A DNA stretch of 5,987 bases, from assembly GCA_024641205.1 (NCBI GenBank), contig JAHEDM010000177.1:1-5987 (forward strand), read 5' to 3'. Under the pieces are notes generated by a model that had not been told where the DNA came from, did no database searches, and was given only the letters and a program-made list of their open reading frames with translations. The stretch is from Actinomycetes bacterium. Its GTDB lineage: Bacteria; Actinomycetota; Acidimicrobiia; Spongiisociales; UBA4744. Positions 4,221-5,987 of the stretch are shown here, piece by piece. Both the position numbers and the translations under genes were made by a program. Each line of letters starts with the position of its first letter. Positions within the stretch are counted from its first letter, which is position 1.

Positions 4221-5912
4221 ATGAGCCTTGTGTCCCGTTTCCTGCCGATTCTCGGGTGGCTGCCGGCTTACGACCGAGCCGACCTTCGTTACGATCTGAT
4301 TGCAGGGATCACCGTATCCGCTCTTGTGATTCCCAAGGCCCTGGGATACGCCGGTATCGCCCAGGTACCCCTCGAGGCGGGCCTTTATGCCGCGGCAGCC
4401 GGGGCCATCATCTATGCGCTCTTCGGCACGTCGCGCCAGATCTCCACCGGGCCTAGCTCTGCGCTCGCGGCCGTTGCCGCAGGCGCTGTTGCAGCCACCG
4501 GGCTGGCCGGGGGCGACGCGGCCCGGTTGGTGGCGGGAATCACGGTGGCGGCGGGGCTTGCGTTCCTCTTGCTGGCGGTGTTTCGAATGGGGTGGATCTC
4601 ACATTTCCTGTCCAAGGCGGTCATCACCGGTTTCCTGTTCGGTGCTGCCGTCGAGGTGGTCATCGGCGAACTGCCGAAGATGTCCGGGACGGAGGCGACA
4701 GGGGCCAATAGCTGGCAGAAGCTGGATGCCTGGCTCGATACGATTGGCGACTTCGACCGACCGACCTTCTTGGTGGCGATCGTGGCCCTGGCAACTATCC
4801 TCGTCTTGCGCTTCATTGCACCCAAGATCCCGGGCGCCCTCGTTCTGGTGGTGGGCGGCTTGATTGCCTCCGGACTGTTCGACCTTGCAGAGTATGGCAT
4901 CGCTACCGTCGGCGATGTGCCCAGAGGTATGCCGCTGCCGGCGCTCCCTTCCCTGGAGCTCATGGTCGCCAACGCGTCGGAGGTGGGTGTGGCCACCGCT
5001 GCGCTCCTTCTCATCGGATTCTCGCAAACGGCCGGTGATGCCAGGGCGTTCGCTGCCCGACACAGCTATCGAATCGATGTCAATCAGGAATCGGTCGCCC
5101 AGGGCGTGGCCAACGTGGGAGCCGGACTGTTCCAGGGCATGCCGGTCTCCACCAGCCTGTCGGCCAGCTCGCTCAATGACGCCTCCGGAGCCCGGACACC
5201 CGTGGCTTCGCTCGTTACCGGTGTCATGGTGCTGTTGACCCTTTTCATCCTTGCGCCGCTGTTCTCGGATCTGCCGAAGCCCGTTCTCGCCGCACTGATT
5301 GTCGATGCGGTCGTCTTCGGCATGATGGACTTGCCGGAGATGCGACGGCTGTGGCGGGTGAAACGAGTCGACTTCTGGATCGCGGTGGCTGCCATCGTCG
5401 GCGTGTTGAGCTCGGGCGTTCTCGCCGGAGTCGTGATCGGCATCATCCTCTCCATGGCCTGGCTCATCTACGCCAGCGCCCACCCGGAAACGCCCGTGCT
5501 CGCTCGGGTTCCCGGCTCTACAGCGTTTCGATCGCGCGATGAGTACCCGGATGGCGAAACCTGCCCGGGACTCCTGATCGTGCGAATCGACGGGGCGCTG
5601 CTCTTCGTCACCACCGACGTCGTGGAGGATCGGCTCCGGCAAGCAGTCCTTTCTTCCGAGGAGCCGATCAGCGGCGTCGTGATCGACTTCGCCGGGGTCA
5701 ATTTCATCGACTCGCAAGGATCGGCCAAACTCAGACAAATAGCGACCCTGGCCGAAAATGCTGGAATCTCGTTACGGCTGACCCGGGTCAAACCGAGCGT
5801 TCTCGCTGTGCTCCGCGCCGACGCCGTGGCGGAACACATCGGTGAGGACCGCATGCACAGCAACATCGATGAAGCGGTGCAAGCCGAGTTGGGGTCCCGG
5901 GCGCCGGACTGA
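4221..5912 (+). CDS. SulP/SLC26 family anion transporter with STAS domain
   Basis: A 563-residue secondary transporter of the SulP (SLC26) family. Known substrates in the family include sulfate, bicarbonate and dicarboxylates; the substrate here cannot be read from the sequence. The membrane domain spans about 1-418. Its signature is VPLEAGLYAAAAGAIIYALFGTS (49-71) then RQISTGP (72-78), preceded by WLPAYDRADLRYDLIAGITV (13-32). The region YRIDVNQESVAQGVANVGAG (283-302) with SLSASSLNDASGART (312-326) is the conserved stretch after helix 8. The STAS domain covers about 445-556, with DFAGVNFIDSQGSAKL at 489-504; Ser498 occupies the position phosphorylated in SpoIIAA-type STAS proteins. Helix 8 reads LLLIGFSQTAGDARAFA, with Gln269 where many relatives have Glu. 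An in-frame TAG at 4209-4211 limits the start to ATG 4221 or an unlikely ATT 4215. Only a weak TTAGAG lies upstream, so translation may be leaderless or weakly initiated. Monocistronic as far as visible. Confidence 0.94.
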   Translation: MSLVSRFLPILGWLPAYDRADLRYDLIAGITVSALVIPKALGYAGIAQVPLEAGLYAAAAGAIIYALFGTSRQISTGPSSALAAVAAGAVAATGLAGGDAARLVAGITVAAGLAFLLLAVFRMGWISHFLSKAVITGFLFGAAVEVVIGELPKMSGTEATGANSWQKLDAWLDTIGDFDRPTFLVAIVALATILVLRFIAPKIPGALVLVVGGLIASGLFDLAEYGIATVGDVPRGMPLPALPSLELMVANASEVGVATAALLLIGFSQTAGDARAFAARHSYRIDVNQESVAQGVANVGAGLFQGMPVSTSLSASSLNDASGARTPVASLVTGVMVLLTLFILAPLFSDLPKPVLAALIVDAVVFGMMDLPEMRRLWRVKRVDFWIAVAAIVGVLSSGVLAGVVIGIILSMAWLIYASAHPETPVLARVPGSTAFRSRDEYPDGETCPGLLIVRIDGALLFVTTDVVEDRLRQAVLSSEEPISGVVIDFAGVNFIDSQGSAKLRQIATLAENAGISLRLTRVKPSVLAVLRADAVAEHIGEDRMHSNIDEAVQAELGSRAPD

Positions 5913-5987
5913 ACAACCGCAGGGCGTCGTCCACCCGATCATCGGCAGGGGTCGGCTGCTGCTTTGCTTGAATCGGCGCCCGTCCGG
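5913..5987. other. Non-coding tail of the window
   Basis: No gene is supported in these 75 bases after the SulP stop. A short palindrome, CCGAT-C-ATCGG, lies at 5935-5945, 22 bases past the stop. It is too small to call a terminator with confidence. Whether a neighbouring gene ends or begins here cannot be judged. Confidence 0.3.

Noticed and set aside
4184..4456. Upstream frame overlapping the SulP start
   Set aside because: It reads out of phase into conserved SulP coding sequence and gives an Arg/Pro/Ser-rich peptide with no domain. It is kept only as a possible short leader frame in the start-site finding.
4599..5738. Long open frame (379 codons) on the minus strand across the SulP gene
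   Set aside because: It is antisense to a clear SulP coding sequence, is rich in Arg, His, Asp and Gly with no recognisable domain or hydrophobic core, and has no ribosome site. Such frames are common opposite GC-rich genes.
5935..5945. Short palindrome CCGAT-C-ATCGG after the SulP gene as terminator
   Set aside because: Only about four or five pairs with almost no loop and no U-run; too weak to call.
1..5987. CRISPR array, tRNA, rRNA, insertion sequence, toxin-antitoxin, defence or biosynthetic cluster
   Set aside because: No regularly spaced repeats, transposase motifs, terminal repeats of an element, cloverleaf-like segment or relevant enzyme domains were seen. All long frames are accounted for by the listed genes or their shadows.

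Overview
This is a GC-rich bacterial window whose open frames prefer G or C at the third codon position. It carries six protein genes: five complete ones and the 3' end of a sixth. The look suggests a high-GC Gram-positive (actinobacterial) chromosome. Signs of this are the SHOCT-tailed protein, terminator-like hairpins without long U-tracts, and the character of the SulP and AI-2E-type permeases. That placement is inference; no rRNA, tRNA or marker gene is present to confirm it.

Layout from left to right. A SHOCT-domain C-terminus ends at 110 (+). A perfect inverted repeat at 127-156 lies between it and a convergent YihY/BrkB-family membrane protein (-, 215-1078). A divergent intergenic region leads to an AI-2E/PerM-family permease (+, 1292-2533). 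A 200-base spacer with two hairpins and a TATGAT box precedes a small META/HslJ-domain lipoprotein (+, about 2746-3165). A 185-base spacer with a strong hairpin (3295-3328) separates it from a convergent CmpX-like conserved-TM-helix protein (-, 3351-4016). A 204-base divergent region then leads to a SulP/SLC26 anion transporter with a C-terminal STAS domain (+, 4221-5912). The last 75 bases hold no supported gene.

Every complete gene encodes an integral membrane protein or a lipoprotein, and strands alternate so that most genes look like single transcription units rather than an operon. The convergent gene ends are separated by hairpins, and the two divergent gaps probably hold the promoters. 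The shared theme is envelope and membrane transport (permease, mechanosensitive-like protein, anion transporter, envelope lipoprotein), but nothing in the sequence shows that they act together. I found no mobile element, CRISPR array, RNA gene, toxin-antitoxin pair or defence system, and no convincing new system. The most notable points are a Gln in the SulP transporter where many relatives have Glu, the CmpX-like protein ending where MscS channels would continue into their soluble domain, a duplicated purine-rich motif in that gene's leader, and several start-site questions.
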